Assembly: GCA_025201705.1 (NCBI GenBank)
Contig: MU616960.1
Coordinates: forward strand, 1 to 16,252
Source: Dissophora ornata
Lineage: Eukaryota; Mortierellomycota; Mortierellomycetes; Mortierellales; Mortierellaceae
Direction of reading: 5' to 3'
DNA: 16,252 nucleotides
Made by a program: the position numbers and the translations under genes
Notes under the pieces: model-generated
The model's input: the letters and a program-made list of their open reading frames with translations, nothing else
Database searches by the model: none
Told to the model about the DNA's origin: nothing
In this document: piece by piece, positions 8,528-16,252 of the stretch
How the letters are laid out: the number at the start of each line of letters is the position of its first letter
How positions within the stretch are numbered: the stretch's first letter is position 1

Positions 8528-8890
8528 TGAAACGGGGATTTTTCCAGGTTGCAATGGTGTGCTTTGGGTTGCTAAAAAAAACAACAAGGGCCGATAAGCT
8601 GTTTTCTTATTTATCTCGCCTATTGACGAGCCAAACCTATTATATGTTTCGCATTGTGCATAGTTAAAGAGTCTTGTGGCATCCATACTTTGAGTTTACC
8701 CATATGTAGTATTCCTAGTCCAAAGGGAGAATAATAAAAACAGGAGAACTATGGGCGGGTCTCTAGTCTGCGGCAATAGTTTCATAACAACAAACCAATA
8801 AATATTGATGGTCAAAGAAACCCAACACGTTGAGGGTCTAGTTTTCAAACTATGTTACGTGAGACGTGATGTCAGGAGGACTTGGCAGGT

Positions 8891-8940
8891 GTCCAGGCTA
8901 GGGCGCAAGCGTCCAGGCTAAGGATGAGGGCGTCTAGACT
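8891..8940. repeat. Short 20-bp tandem repeat, about 2.5 units
   Basis: Two adjacent 20-bp units begin GTCCAGGCTA (8891, 8911), followed by a partial third, GTCTAGACT (8932-8940). The copies diverge in their second half. Confidence 0.6.
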
Positions 8941-9553
8941 TAAGACATGAGGAGTACCGATACATCATTATAGCGCGTATTAATCTTACTCTACATACTC
9001 TTCTCTCCAGCACTCTCTTATGACACACACATGAACATCAATAATTGGTTTTCCTGGCTAGGTTACAGGAATGTTTGCATGGCTTTTCGCCGAGAGGGGT
9101 TGCAATGCACGCCCACACGCATGAGCTCGTTCCTGGTCCAACATTGGCTGCAGAGGAGCAAACATCATGCAGACCACATAAAATTTGTATTCTCCTCGTG
9201 CGGCTTTCTTTACCTAAACCTTGCATGACCAGGATATATGCGCCATTCAGGCCCGTGCGTATTATTTTTCTTCTTCTCCGCGGATGCACCTCAGTCCAAA
9301 ATAGGAAGGAAAAATTATGCTTCGAACGCTCTAGAACTACGGGATGCATGCGCGTGTTTTTTTTTCTAGCCATTACATTTCGTGATTTTTCACTTGACAT
9401 ATTTCATTTCCTCACAGTGCTCTGCCAAAGCTATGGCAGGCCGACTGAACGCGTTGCGCCTTATTCATGCACACCGAACAAGAGTACTTTCTACCGATAC
9501 TACCTCTCTTCATAATCACAGGCTGTGTCCAAAACGACATGGTCCGACTTTGG

Positions 9554-9561
9554 TATAAATA
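9554..9561 (+). promoter_or_regulatory. TATA box of the 9685 gene
   Basis: TATAAATA stands 131 nt before the ATG at 9685, which puts the probable transcription start near 9585-9595 and leaves a leader of about 90-100 nt. The leader is C/A/T-rich and contains three copies of CAGCACTT at 9597-9622, a composition common in well-expressed fungal genes. Confidence 0.6.
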
Positions 9562-9596
9562 GGCAGGCCTTGCCCAAGAAGAGAATCTCTACCACA

Positions 9597-9622
9597 CAGC
9601 ACTTCAGCACTTCAGCACTTCC
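9597..9622 (+). repeat. CAGCACTT x3 in the 5' leader
   Basis: Three tandem 8-bp units within the predicted 5' UTR of the 9685 gene. Confidence 0.7.
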
Positions 9623-9684
9623 TCTTACACCACCACTACCGTCCCCGCCAATCAAGCCCTCCCGCTCTCCATAACCTTCACAAG

Positions 9685-10422
9685 ATGGTAGTCAGCAAGT
9701 TCACTCTCACCGTAGCAAGCACCTCGTCGAACATCGAGCACCTGATGGTTATTTTGAACCCGAAACTCATCGCGCAAAACGGAACCAACTACGAGAATTA
9801 TTTCCCTGTCGTATGGAAGATCTTGCAATTTACGGCCAACAACCCAAGCCTGCCTCACAACGTGCCTCACAACGTCGGGGGCCTGCCTCACATTCCGAGA
9901 CCCATCACTATCGAGTATGATAGCGGCATTTCGACCGTCCTTCAGCAGATCAATAGCGACAATATCGTCTATTCCGCGGATTACCTGCCGGTCACTTTTG
10001 AGGGCGAAGAATTCCTTATCAATAATGTCAAGGGGAGTGATCAGTACGCCTTGCAAGCCACCAAGAAAATTATCCCGGGGTGCTCAACAGCCATCCTGAA
10101 CACTAATAATAAGACGTTCAACGTTGGATTGGGAGACAAGGTGGGCAACTCCTACCTGACGATGGAACTCCAAAGCCAGAACACGTTGGCCTTCACTTAT
10201 GATGCCGAATTCGCAATCGTGCCTGTTGGACTTACTGTCCAAGACTCCTCGAAGGTAGTGAGCGGCTCCGTCCTTAGGCCTTGGTTCTCCTTCAGGCTTT
10301 CTGATTTGCAAACTGAGGACCCTTCGTTCACATTCGATGGAACAACTATCGTCAACCCGTCGGGCTTCACCAAGATTTCCAACCACCCTTCTGACGAAAT
10401 TGTCTTCGGTGGCAGCTCTTGA
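9685..10422 (+). CDS. Uncharacterised soluble beta-rich protein, 245 aa
   Basis: A single-exon frame with a well-placed TATA box and a good ATG context (ACAAGATGG). The product starts MVVSKFTLTVASTSSNIEHL, has no signal peptide or membrane segment and only one Cys (residue 133), so it is probably cytosolic. Most of it alternates hydrophobic and polar residues with Gly, Asn and Ser turns (ITIEYDSGISTVLQQINSDN, LGDKVGNSYLTMELQSQNTL), suggesting a beta-sandwich. It contains FPVVWKILQF (40-49) and a small internal repeat SLPHNVPHNVGGLPHIP (55-71), which is repeated at DNA level at 9850-9894. Codons favour C in third position (ATC, AAC, AAG, GTC), unlike the surrounding relics, suggesting a maintained and well-expressed gene. 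I think similar small uncharacterised proteins occur in many fungi, but I cannot name a domain and give no function. No intron is needed. Confidence 0.8.
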   Translation: MVVSKFTLTVASTSSNIEHLMVILNPKLIAQNGTNYENYFPVVWKILQFTANNPSLPHNVPHNVGGLPHIPRPITIEYDSGISTVLQQINSDNIVYSADYLPVTFEGEEFLINNVKGSDQYALQATKKIIPGCSTAILNTNNKTFNVGLGDKVGNSYLTMELQSQNTLAFTYDAEFAIVPVGLTVQDSSKVVSGSVLRPWFSFRLSDLQTEDPSFTFDGTTIVNPSGFTKISNHPSDEIVFGGSS

Positions 10423-10628
10423 AGGCGAAAGAGTTCCAGGGCAATATAAAGCTTTAATGAGGCTTTTACTCGACGTAGCTTCAGCACGAAAATGGAGGCT
10501 TTTTCGTAAAGTCGGTGTGTTTTTGTCCTGGGTATACATAAATACCTTATCTATCTGTATATAAATCCATTTTTCAACCAAAAAAAAAGCCTCTAGGCGC
10601 AACGCTGGCAGAATCATTATATATTGAG
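10423..10628 (+). other. Probable 3' UTR of the 9685 gene
   Basis: AT-rich region directly after the TGA, with TATAAA-like and ATAAAT motifs (10444-10449, 10538-10543, 10561-10566) and an A9 run near 10580. One of these is the likely poly(A) region, but no single AATAAA decides it. Confidence 0.35.
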
Positions 10629-10782
10629 ATGAAAGCCTTGTTGGTTGCTACTTTATATTGCGCTCTCAACATATGTGTCTACATTCTATGTCTTTTACTA
10701 CAGTTCCTCGCTCAGACAGAATCTTGGACGTCTTGCTTAGACTTAGCTGCAGCACTGCCTGTGAGCTTGTCCTTGTCCTCGA

Positions 10783-11199
10783 TCAACTATAAAAACGACG
10801 TCTGGGGCCTTGTTGATCATAGTTCGCACAGTGACTTGGTGCCAAAGTTGCGAAGACAGGTGCTTCGTGCGAATCCCCACAACTCATGTTATGAAGGTCC
10901 AAGAGCGTATTCGGGTAGTAAACTAAGCGAACTTGGCGTAGAGACAAGACCTAGTATTGAGAGCAGATTCTATAGCATTGTAACATATATTCATCATCTT
11001 CATTTCTTTTGACTTCTCCATATACCATCGACGCCATCGTGTTGCACATCTGGCTCATCTTAAACAGCTTTTTCGCCCATGGTAGATGCTCATCGGCGTA
11101 AGTCAAAAATATTTTCTCTGCAATGTCAATTGTAGGAGATGGTGGAAGAACGTTGATCTGATCGACAAGAGCTATCGTGGCATAATTACGTCGTTCACA
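10783..11199 (-). pseudogene. Decayed 3' part of a gene of unknown family
   Basis: The frame has no ATG of its own at the open end and is bounded upstream by a TGA (11202-11200). It reads ALVDQINVLPPSPTIDIAEK, IFLTYADEHLPWAKKLFKMS, QMCNTMASMVYGEVKRNEDD and EYMLQCYRICSQY for 82 codons, meets TAG at 10953-10951, and continues in the same frame with LHNMSCGDSHEAPVFATLAP and SHCANYDQQGPRRRFYS to a final TGA at 10785-10783. The composition is strongly protein-like on both sides of the stop. Weaker content in the same frame (AESLKLKHELPLTSAIQST, TGA at 11298-11296, then VVKVTVRRIARWNVITHVLA) extends it to about 11390. I do not recognise the family. The + strand frame over the same bases (10629-11012) is a shadow. 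Confidence 0.5.
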
Positions 11200-11691
11200 T
11201 CAACGCCTTCGGTTGGATTGAGTCAAGGAGGTTGAGGCAAGAACATGAGTGATGACATTCCAACGAGCGATCCGACGTACAGTTACTTTTACAACTCAGG
11301 TACTCTGAATAGCACTAGTGAGAGGCAATTCATGTTTCAGCTTTAATGATTCTGCCATTGAGTTTCTTGAGTGTTCTGTTGAAGGTAATTGTCGGTGTTA
11401 CGTTGGTTACCGCCAAGGATGGGAAAGTTGAGCAGCTCCTCATGTAAAGGCATCCAGCAATCAATCCGTAACATCAAAGTGTAGCTATATTTTTGTTGTG
11501 AAACTGAAGAAAGAGGAACGAAGACCCATGTCTTTTGATTGAATAATAACTTCCAACATGGTAGGTGTCCTTCCCGGTCCTTTTTTTTTCTTAGGTTGTA
11601 AAGAGTGAGTTTCAAGATGCGTATAAATTAGCACTCCTATATTAGCAGGCAGTAGGGGGTTTCCGCTGTTCATGACCTGGTTCGATATCAT
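11200..11691. other. Non-genic flank of the segmental duplication
   Basis: Apart from the weak upstream extension of the relic at 10783-11199, nothing is identifiable. The - strand frames at 11343-11615 and 11485-11907 overlap each other and contain a homopolymer-coded lysine run, and look like chance. Confidence 0.45.
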
Positions 11692-12273
11692 ACAGAACGT
11701 TTCTGATGAGCGTTCGGTGAGGGGCTCCATTTCGAGTACTCGTGGGGTTCGGATCACGAGTGTGCGTTGTGCAGACATTAAGTGTAACCCATACCTTTTT
11801 GTATGATGGCGCGACAATGACGCAAAAGGATAGTTGCAGCAATGACGAAGGATAGGGCCTCGAAAGACAACTCGGCTTGTAGCCTGTGAATGGTGTGCAT
11901 CACGCACGGTCAGCCTTCAAATTAAACAACGGCAAACCATATTTTAAGTTATTTCTGTTTATTGAGAGCAGTAGTCAATGGAGAAGCTTGTGGTACACCT
12001 CAGACAAGGAAAGAAAAATTGCTGCGCCACTAATTTAACAGTCGCAACCGGCATCCAATGAAAAGCGTTCATGTTCTTGGAGATGTCCCAAACACAAATA
12101 TTGATCGGTTGTAATGGAGATATGTGTCGGAAAGGCTACTGCCTAACTTCACTCGTGCATTTTGGGGAGACCAGCCGATGTGACTTGTCAAGTCAGTGCA
12201 TCCATGACCCACCGATGGTCTTTTTTCCGGATGCGCCAGTCGAAGGCTTCCTCCAAAACAGACATAGTAGCCT

Positions 12274-12695
12274 CTAGACCACGTCGTCCGAGGCATCCTT
12301 GGAGGAAGAAGCAGAGGGCAACAAAGACAACGTTGACGAGTGTGTACTAGGCTCTGAATAGTCCAAACCATCACCTTTTTGGCCGCTGCGACAGCACGCA
12401 TGCGCTCGTAACGCGTCGCAATTCCGTCTCTCAAGCCTTTGTAGCTCTCCTTGAAAGAGTTGTATATACGCTGGCCGATATCAGCAACGCAATACAGGAT
12501 TAACCAGGTAAAGTAAATAAGATAGGGGGATATCGCGATAACAACGACGATCCAAGAGAAGATGTCGTAGAGGTTGGGTGACTTTTCAATGCAATGAAAA
12601 GAAAAGCCGGGCTCAGTGTTGTCGTCTGTTCCGTTGAGGGGGTAGACGATAGAGACACGGTACTGGACACCATTGCATTCGTAGTAGTGATCCAT
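12274..12695 (-). pseudogene. Small membrane protein, copy 1, frameshifted near the 3' end
   Basis: Paralogue of the gene at 15282-15695. From ATG 12695 it reads MDHYYECNGVQYRVSIVYPL, keeps the two ectodomain cysteines (residues 7 and 35) and a sequon (NGT at 21-23), then has one membrane segment (SWIVVVIAISPYLIYFTWLI, about residues 47-72) and a basic helix (ATRYERMRAVAAAKKVMVWT). At about 12355 it lacks one G that copy 2 has (CTCTGAATAG against CTCTGGAATAG). The Ser-rich tail ending DASDDVV is therefore replaced by an unrelated tail, rich in Arg, Cys and Pro, that runs to a stop at 12069. Without that deletion the frame would stop at 12274, as in copy 2. It may still be made with an altered tail. 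TATA box and 5' flank are preserved. Function unknown. Confidence 0.6.
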
Positions 12696-12835
12696 GGTTC
12701 GCAAAAGAAGGACGTAGAAGGGGAAGAAATATAATGATGAGGCAGGTGGTGTTCAGAGTAAATGTTCCCAGACGGTATTAAAACGAAGGTGATGGCGAGA
12801 GAGGATTGGGTGTGAATAGCGTTGTTTTGTAACCC

Positions 12836-12842
12836 TTTTATA
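12836..12842 (-). promoter_or_regulatory. TATA box of membrane-protein copy 1
   Basis: TATAAAA on the - strand, 147 nt before the ATG at 12695, in the block TTGGTATAAAAGGGTTACAA, which is conserved in copy 2. Confidence 0.55.
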
Positions 12843-13489
12843 CCAATACAAAACAAAGTGCCCACGCCCAAACCGGATGGTCGATGAGGCACAACGGCAC
12901 AAAAAATGCATCGCCTAGATCGATTTTCAAAATCTTTTTCTGCGCGGTGACGCTGCTATCAATCTTCTAACGGAAGCCATGAGAATTACGGCCAACCTTG
13001 CGAGTTTTATTAGCGTTGAACAATTTTGGTGCGGCCTGTGGCAGCCACGCGCTCTCAAGGGCACACACACCTCTGATATAATGCTTGGTCGTAAACACCA
13101 GTTCGTTATACATAATCGCCTCCCGCTTCTTCCCAAACAACGAAGAGGATGGGTGGACACTAACAGTCTGTCCTCCGATGATCATGTCCACACGTCTTTG
13201 ATGGGTCCATCTCGGCCCGTTTGCAAAACTCGATCAATTGCTTTCGCACGTCCATAACATGTCTCATATGACGCGAATTAATAAAGTTTTCGCGACACCA
13301 GTCCCGATCACCCTTGACGGATTCATAGGCACGGACAGTGTTGAGGAGTGTGAGGTGATCGCCGTCGAGAGACGTAAATTTCTGACGGGCTTCATTGGCT
13401 TCTTCGCGCTTGGTGGATGGTACAGAGAAGATACTGTCGACAGAGAGGAGCGAGATGATCTCAATAGCCTCCTTTGTACAGTCCATTTT

Positions 13490-13600
13490 CTGAAAAAAAG
13501 AAACAAAAATAAAATAAAATAAAAGGACGCGTTAGCTATCAATTCTTCTGCATAGCGGGGTCAAGATGAAGGTCGCTAGGTCGACGATACATGCCTATGA
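13490..13600 (-). other. Decayed intron of the helicase relic
   Basis: The acceptor side is intact (a T-rich tract to 13492, then CAG, with KMDCTKEAIEI following), but the only nearby GTATCG donor is out of phase and preceded by an in-frame TAG. Most of 13494-13524 is a simple ATTTT-like repeat. Confidence 0.5.
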
Positions 13601-14368
13601 CTGGAGCAAGACCTTGGCATATGGCAGGTCTACTGGGAATGCTGCCATCTTTTTTCCAATCTCTGTCAGCTTGCCTTCATCGTCCAGTACCTCAAGCGCT
13701 TCAACGACCGGAGCATACCCGATTTTGAGGGGTCGAACCCCGTAATATCATCAATGCCTGTGGCCTTCAAGGTCAAAATGGCGGACTCTAAATTACACCT
13801 CTTGATCTCCGGCACAGCGTCCTCTTCCAACTGCTCAAACACGTCCTCTGTATATAGCCGGAAGCACAGTCCAGGGGCCTCACGACCTGCACGACCCGTC
13901 CTCTGTCTTGCTGAAGATTTCGAAATTGGTTCTACTAACAACGACTCGATACCAATCTTGGCATTATAGCCCCTGGATTTGTGACATCCTGTATCAATCA
14001 CATATCGAATGTTCGGAATCGTGATTGATGTCTCGGCAATGTTTGTAGCCAAAATAACTTTGCGGGTTCCAGAAGGTGCGGATTCGAAAATGCGCTGTTG
14101 AGTTGCTGAATCCTGAGCAGCAAAAATCGGGCAGGGAATGAGTTTTCCAACAGAAGATGGAAGATCGACGGCATATTCTTCGATGAGCTTTTCCAGATTT
14201 TCAATTTCTTCTTGACCTGTCAGGAAGATTAGAATGTCGCCTGGTGCTTCGTCTTGGTGGATCTGGAAGGTAGTGACGAGGGCTGAATCGACATAGTCGG
14301 ATTGGGGTTCGATGGTGTTGAGGATCTTAACAGGGTACATTCGTCCAGATATGTACATGATCTTGGCA

Positions 14369-15281
<913 letters not shown>

Positions 15282-15695
15282 CTAGACCACGTCGTCCGAG
15301 GCATCTTTAGGGGAAGAGGCAGAGGACGACAAAGACAGCGTTGGCGGCTGTGCACTAGGCTCTGGAATAGTCCAAATCATCACCTTTTTGGCTGCTGCGA
15401 CAGCATGCATGCGCTCGTAGCGCGTCGCAATTTCGTCTTTCAAGCTTTTATAGCTCTGCTTGAAAACTCTGTATACAGCCTGAGCGATACCAGCAGCGCA
15501 ATACAGGATTAAAAAGATAAAGTAAATAAGATAGGGGGATAGCACAACGGCAATGATGATCCAAATGAAGGTTCTGGATCTCTTTTCTTCGCACTGAAAA
15601 GAAAAGCTCGGCTCAGTGCTGTGGCCTGTTTCGTTGAGGGGGTAGACGAGAGAGAGACGGTACTGGACACCATCGCATTCGTAGTAGTGATCCAT
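15282..15695 (-). CDS. Small single-pass membrane protein, copy 2, 137 aa
   Basis: Start chosen at ATG 15695 (MDHYYECDGVQYRLSLVYPL). The frame is open to 15887, but those codons overlap the TATA box and leader. Residues 1-41 are polar, with Cys7, Cys35 and an N-glycosylation sequon NET at 21-23. One hydrophobic segment follows (TFIWIIIAVVLSPYLIYFIF, about 42-70), then a basic amphipathic helix (YRVFKQSYKSLKDEIATRYE, AVAAAKKVMIW) and a Ser/Pro tail ending DASDDVV. With no signal peptide, a sequon before the segment and positive charge after it, the likely topology is N-terminus outside or lumenal and C-terminus cytosolic. No family is recognised and no function proposed. It lies between two helicase 3' ends on the same strand, and a diverged paralogue is at 12274-12695. 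Conservation of the Cys pair and sequon between copies supports a real protein. Confidence 0.7.
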   Translation of the reverse strand: MDHYYECDGVQYRLSLVYPLNETGHSTEPSFSFQCEEKRSRTFIWIIIAVVLSPYLIYFIFLILYCAAGIAQAVYRVFKQSYKSLKDEIATRYERMHAVAAAKKVMIWTIPEPSAQPPTLSLSSSASSPKDASDDVV

Positions 15696-15845
15696 GATTG
15701 GCAACAGACGGTCAGAGAGGGGCGTGGAGGGAAAGGAAATATAATGATGGGGCAGGTGGTGTTGAGAGTCAATGTTCCCAGGCGGGATTAAAACGAGGGT
15801 GATGACGAGAGTGGATTGGGTGCGAATAGCGTTGTTTTGTAACCC

Positions 15846-15852
15846 TTTTATA
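15846..15852 (-). promoter_or_regulatory. TATA box of membrane-protein copy 2
   Basis: TATAAAA on the - strand, 157 nt before the ATG at 15695. The block TTGGTATAAAAGGGTTACAA is shared with copy 1, as is most of the leader. Confidence 0.6.
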
Positions 15853-15978
15853 CCAACGCAAAGCAAAGAGCCCCACGCCCGAACCAAATGAAGAACTGAG
15901 TCGATGACTAGACAAAAAATGCCTCACCCAGAATTTTCGATTTTCAAAATCTTTTTCTGGCCGTGACGCTGCGATCAA

Positions 15979-16049
15979 AGCGCTCCCGCGAGGTGGATTT
16001 TCATCTGCTCCCGTCTGTCTGACGTGACATGTATTAATAACCTTTTTCT
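15979..16049. other. Copy-2-specific segment of about 70 bp
   Basis: Between the helicase 3' end and the membrane-gene promoter, copy 2 has about 70 bp with no counterpart in copy 1 (12950-12970). It shows no terminal repeats or target duplication, so insertion in copy 2 and deletion in copy 1 cannot be told apart. Confidence 0.5.
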
Positions 16050-16086
16050 AACAGGAGCCATGAGAGTCGCGGCCAACTTTGTGAGT

Positions 16087-16092
16087 TTTATT
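16087..16092 (-). terminator. Candidate poly(A) signal of the right-hand helicase gene
   Basis: AATAAA on the - strand about 20 nt after the TAA at 16115-16113. The matching AATAAA in copy 1 (about 13009-13014) has become coding because the stop is lost there. Confidence 0.45.
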
Positions 16093-16112
16093 GGCAGTGA
16101 TTAAGAGCGGAT

Positions 16113-16252
16113 TTAAGCCTGCCGCCGTCCAAAAAATTTTGGTGCGGCCTGCGGCAGCCACGCGCTCTCGAGTCCACTCACACCTCTGATATAATGCTTA
16201 GTCGTAAACACCAGTTCGTTATACATAATCGCCTCCCGCTTCTTCCCAAACA
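16113..16252 (-). CDS. C-terminal end of DEAH-box helicase, DHR2/DHX33 type (partial, enters from the right)
   Basis: From 16250 down to TAA 16115-16113 the frame encodes the end of the helicase C-terminal OB-fold region: [40 protein letters not shown], then GRRQA. The segment [17 protein letters not shown]...[10 protein letters not shown] is typical of the OB-fold end of DEAH/RHA helicases, whose members remodel RNA using ATP. It is almost identical to the same part of the broken copy (12967-13139) but has a normal stop followed closely by AATAAA. The rest, including all catalytic motifs, lies beyond the window, so whether the gene is intact is not visible. Being the undisturbed member of a tandem pair, it is probably the working parent. 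Confidence 0.75.
   Translation of the reverse strand, partial: FGKKREAIMYNELVFTTKHYIRGVSGLESAWLPQAAPKFFGRRQA

Larger units (their letters stand above)
7966..9553. other. Intergenic, mostly nothing identifiable
   Basis: Apart from the weak fragment at 8258-8527 and the short repeat at 8891-8940, I see no gene, RNA gene or mobile element. The frames open at 9031-9228, 9038-9400 (-) and 9045-9515 overlap each other, are rich in Cys, His and Phe and show no domain, so they look like chance. The last 200 bp or so is presumably the promoter of the gene at 9685. Confidence 0.5.
11692..13139. repeat. Segmental duplication, copy 1 (left)
   Basis: Collinear with 14648-16252 in the same orientation. 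Both begin ACAGAACGTTTCTGATGAGC and end, within the window, at CTTCTTCCCAAACA. The match covers a non-coding part, a whole small membrane-protein gene with its TATA box, and the end of a helicase gene. Identity by eye is high in the coding ends (about six differences in the last 110 bp) and lower between genes, with several indels. Copy 2 is 157 bp longer over the matched part. Copy 1 probably continues rightward to 14647, where it joins copy 2 head-to-tail. Confidence 0.9.

Noticed and set aside
9045..9515. 156-codon + strand frame before the TATA box of the 245-aa gene
   Set aside because: It overlaps open frames on both strands, is Cys/His/Phe-rich without pattern, and its end lies close to the promoter of a better gene.
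10084..10617. 177-codon - strand frame
   Set aside because: Antisense shadow of the 3' half of the 245-aa gene, caused by its codon bias.
10629..11012. 127-codon + strand frame with a hydrophobic, signal-peptide-like start
   Set aside because: The downstream part is antisense to the more protein-like relic at 10783-11199, and the start has no supporting promoter or conservation.
12500..12892. 130-codon - strand frame, with a counterpart in copy 2 (15509-15772)
   Set aside because: It lies in another frame over the membrane-protein gene and its promoter. Conservation there follows from the duplication.

Overview
The window reads as nuclear DNA of a filamentous fungus. Genes have short GT-AG introns (about 48-96 nt), TATA boxes and AATAAA signals, and base composition is roughly balanced. 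The best lineage guess is Mortierellomycotina (Mortierella-like soil fungi). It rests mainly on the relic at 2.8-4.5 kb, which I recognise from memory as the N-terminal region of the large NACHT/WD40 proteins expanded in that group. No search was run.

Layout. 0-0.3 kb: last exon and poly(A) signal of a + strand gene that begins outside the window. 0.55-1.5 kb: a decayed Ser/Thr-tailed fragment, a small two-exon acidic protein and a lysine-rich mini-ORF, all on the - strand. 1.5-2.77 kb: no convincing gene. 2.78-4.97 kb: the decayed NACHT-type N-terminus followed by a second decayed + strand fragment. 5.16-6.56 kb: a two-exon - strand gene of unknown function with a 146-bp tandem duplication at its 5' end, then a frame-broken coiled-coil fragment. 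6.6-9.5 kb: mostly non-genic, with gene relics at 7.2-7.7, 7.84-7.97 and perhaps 8.26-8.53 kb. 9.55-10.45 kb: the cleanest gene of the window, a single-exon 245-aa soluble protein with its own TATA box. 10.78-11.2 kb: a relic on the - strand.

11.69-16.25 kb is a tandem segmental duplication on the - strand. The unit holds the 3' part of a DEAH-box RNA helicase gene (DHR2/DHX33 type, nucleolar, ribosome biogenesis), then a small single-pass membrane protein gene, then a non-coding tail. The right-hand copy has an intact membrane gene and the C-terminal end of a helicase that continues past 16252. The left-hand copy starts abruptly at helicase motif II. Its helicase carries a frameshift, a lost splice donor, an internal deletion and an altered C-terminus. 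Its membrane gene has lost one base near the 3' end. The right copy is therefore probably the functional parent.

The window is thus a few plausible genes among many relics, as expected of a fast-changing accessory region. No operon-like or defence-island system is visible. The most interesting candidates are the membrane-protein pair and the NACHT-type relic.
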